Of a stretch of 64,000 bases of DNA, positions 62,983 through 64,000 are shown one piece after another (the stretch's first letter is position 1; every line of letters starts with the position of its first letter). The notes under the pieces are model-generated. The model had not been told where the DNA came from, made no database searches, and was given only the letters and a program-made list of their open reading frames with translations. The DNA is from Mycobacterium marinum. GTDB taxonomy: Bacteria > Actinomycetota > Actinomycetes > Mycobacteriales > Mycobacteriaceae. A program made the translations under genes and the position numbers. The stretch lies in the NCBI RefSeq assembly GCF_003391395.1, contig NZ_CP024190.1, positions 310,001-374,000 of the forward strand. The letters are read 5' to 3'.

Positions 62983-63498
62983 CTATTGGCCGGCGGTGGC
63001 CCGTCGCGGCAGCTTCCACCCCGGCCGGATGAAGTGGCAGGTGTAACCGCTGGGGTAACGCTGCAGGTAATCCTGGTGTTCGGGCTCCGCCTCCCAGAAG
63101 TCCCCGGCCGGGCTTACCTCGGTCACCACCTTGCCGGGCCACAGGCCGGACGCTTCGACATCGGCGATGGTGTCCAGCGCGACTCGTTTCTGCTCGTCGT
63201 CGAGGTAGTAGATGGCCGACCGGTAGCTGGTGCCGCGGTCATTGCCCTGGCGGTTCGGCGTCGTCGGATCGTGGATCTGGAAAAAGAACTCCAACAGTGT
63301 GCGGTAGTCGGTGGCTTGGGGGTCGAAGATGATTTCGACGGCCTCGGCATGAGTTCCGTGGTTGCGGTACGTCGCGTTGGCGACGTCGCCGCCGCTGTAG
63401 CCGACTCGCGTCGCGATCACACCGGGCTGCTTGCGGATCAGGTCTTGCATTCCCCAGAAGCAGCCACCGGCCAGTATTGCCTTTTGCGGGCTCGTCAT
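62983..63498 (-). CDS. msrA: Peptide methionine (S)-S-oxide reductase MsrA
   Basis: This 171-residue repair enzyme has the active-site GCFWG (Cys13), [14 protein letters not shown] and [11 protein letters not shown] blocks typical of MsrA, and [23 protein letters not shown]. It reduces oxidised methionine residues with thioredoxin. It is convergent with cyp138 (36-bp gap) and corresponds to Rv0137c. The start ATG 63498 gives [12 protein letters not shown], the usual beginning. Confidence 0.94.
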
Positions 63499-63654
63499 CG
63501 TGGTCCTCCTCGCCAGCCGGGTACTCCGGGTACCCCAGGGACCCAGGCCGTTCCCAGGCTACACTCCGGCGATGTGGTGTAACGGTGTCAGAAAGCTTGA
63601 CGTGAGATCCGATGCCGGCCAAGAAATTCGCTTTTCCAGCAGATCGGTCTTGTC

Positions 63655-64000
63655 GTGAGTGGGCCGGAGTTTTCTCGCAGCGAACTGGCGGCGGCCTTCG
63701 AGAAGTTCGAGGACACCGTTGCCCGCGCGGCCGCGTCGCGGGATTGGGATGCCTGGGTGCAGCACTACACGCCAGACGTCGAGTACATCGAACATGCGGC
63801 CGGCACGATGCACGGCCGCGAGCAAGTGCGCGCCTGGATTTGGCAAACGATGACGACCTTTCCGGGCAGTCACATGGTGGCGTTCCCGTCGTTGTGGTCG
63901 GTCATCGACGAGTCCACCGGACGGATCATTCTGGAACTGGACAACCCGATGCGCGATCCGGGTGACGGCAGCGTGATCAGCGCGACCAACATTTCGATCA
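63655..64000 (+). CDS. SnoaL-like/NTF2-fold protein, 5' part (cut by window end; Rv0138 position)
   Basis: A GTG at 63655 opens a frame that runs off the window (115 codons seen). It has the SnoaL pattern: FEKFEDTVARAAASRDWDAWVQHYTPDVEYIEHAAGTMHGREQVRAWI, with a His-Asp-type pocket. It lies divergent from msrA, as Rv0138 does in M. tuberculosis as I recall. No strong ribosome site is seen, and an upstream TTG at 63649 is possible. Confidence 0.75.
   Translation, partial: MSGPEFSRSELAAAFEKFEDTVARAAASRDWDAWVQHYTPDVEYIEHAAGTMHGREQVRAWIWQTMTTFPGSHMVAFPSLWSVIDESTGRIILELDNPMRDPGDGSVISATNISI

Overview
The window is from a slow-growing Mycobacterium of the PE_PGRS-bearing branch (M. kansasii / M. 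marinum / M. tuberculosis side of the genus). DNA is GC-rich throughout. Marker genes are a PE_PGRS gene, ctpI, antigen 85C (fbpC), ldtA, oxyS, oxcA, fadD7, fusA2, pepA, treS, mak, htdZ, fadE1, ephF, cyp138 and msrA. Their order matches, from memory, M. tuberculosis Rv0107c to Rv0138. I could not run a search, so the species is not fixed and the Rv equivalents are recalled.

Layout. (1) 1-11.0 kb: end of a short-chain dehydrogenase, an acyl-CoA ligase, giant P-type ATPase CtpI (minus), a small hypothetical, PE_PGRS, a rhomboid protease and an SRPBCC protein. (2) 11.0-23.4 kb: a compact catabolic island of two divergent operons. Minus: SMP-30-like propeller, GntR/UTRA regulator, acyl-CoA ligase, SDR. 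Plus: SDR, Rieske oxygenase alpha subunit, luciferase-like monooxygenase, Baeyer-Villiger-type FAD monooxygenase, SDR, family III CoA-transferase. The order suggests hydroxylation, ketone formation, oxygen insertion to a lactone, hydrolysis and CoA activation of a cyclic substrate. (3) 23.7-29.0 kb: acyltransferase-3/SGNH protein, O-methyltransferase, then a magnesium-control locus: M-box riboswitch, Pro/Asp-containing upstream ORF, long hairpin, 71-residue protein and an NRAMP-family transporter with altered metal-site motifs that fit a Mg2+ transporter. (4) 29.0-37.5 kb: ldtA, oxyS, oxcA, fadD7, a DUF2231 membrane protein and fusA2. (5) 37.6-47.8 kb: small oxidoreductase, SnoaL-like protein, pepA, treS-(26-residue ORF)-mak, DUF1275 protein, fbpC, phosphoesterase, htdZ, fadE1. 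(6) 47.9-58.6 kb: GNAT, an MFS transporter with two cyclic-nucleotide-binding domains, TetR, a DesA3-type desaturase and its reductase, SRPBCC + luciferase-like pair, DUF1214-like protein, TetR, sulfotransferase. (7) 58.6-64 kb: ephF, zinc alcohol dehydrogenase, molbindin-like protein, TetR, cyp138, msrA and the start of a SnoaL-like gene.

Several control regions can be read directly: paired TTGTCCGGACAA-like sites flanking the divergent catabolic promoters, two GGTAC-N6-GTACC sites before cyp138, palindromes over both start codons of the TetR/desaturase pair, a 21-bp perfect palindrome before fadD7, and a 16-bp-stem terminator behind fbpC.

Compared with the recalled M. tuberculosis order, the backbone is kept but the intervals differ: the catabolic island lies between the rhomboid and acyltransferase genes, the magnesium locus sits where the gca-gmhA-gmhB-hddA heptose genes would be, fgd2 is absent, and the desaturase/sulfotransferase block precedes ephF. 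No tRNA, rRNA, CRISPR array, insertion sequence or phage gene was seen.
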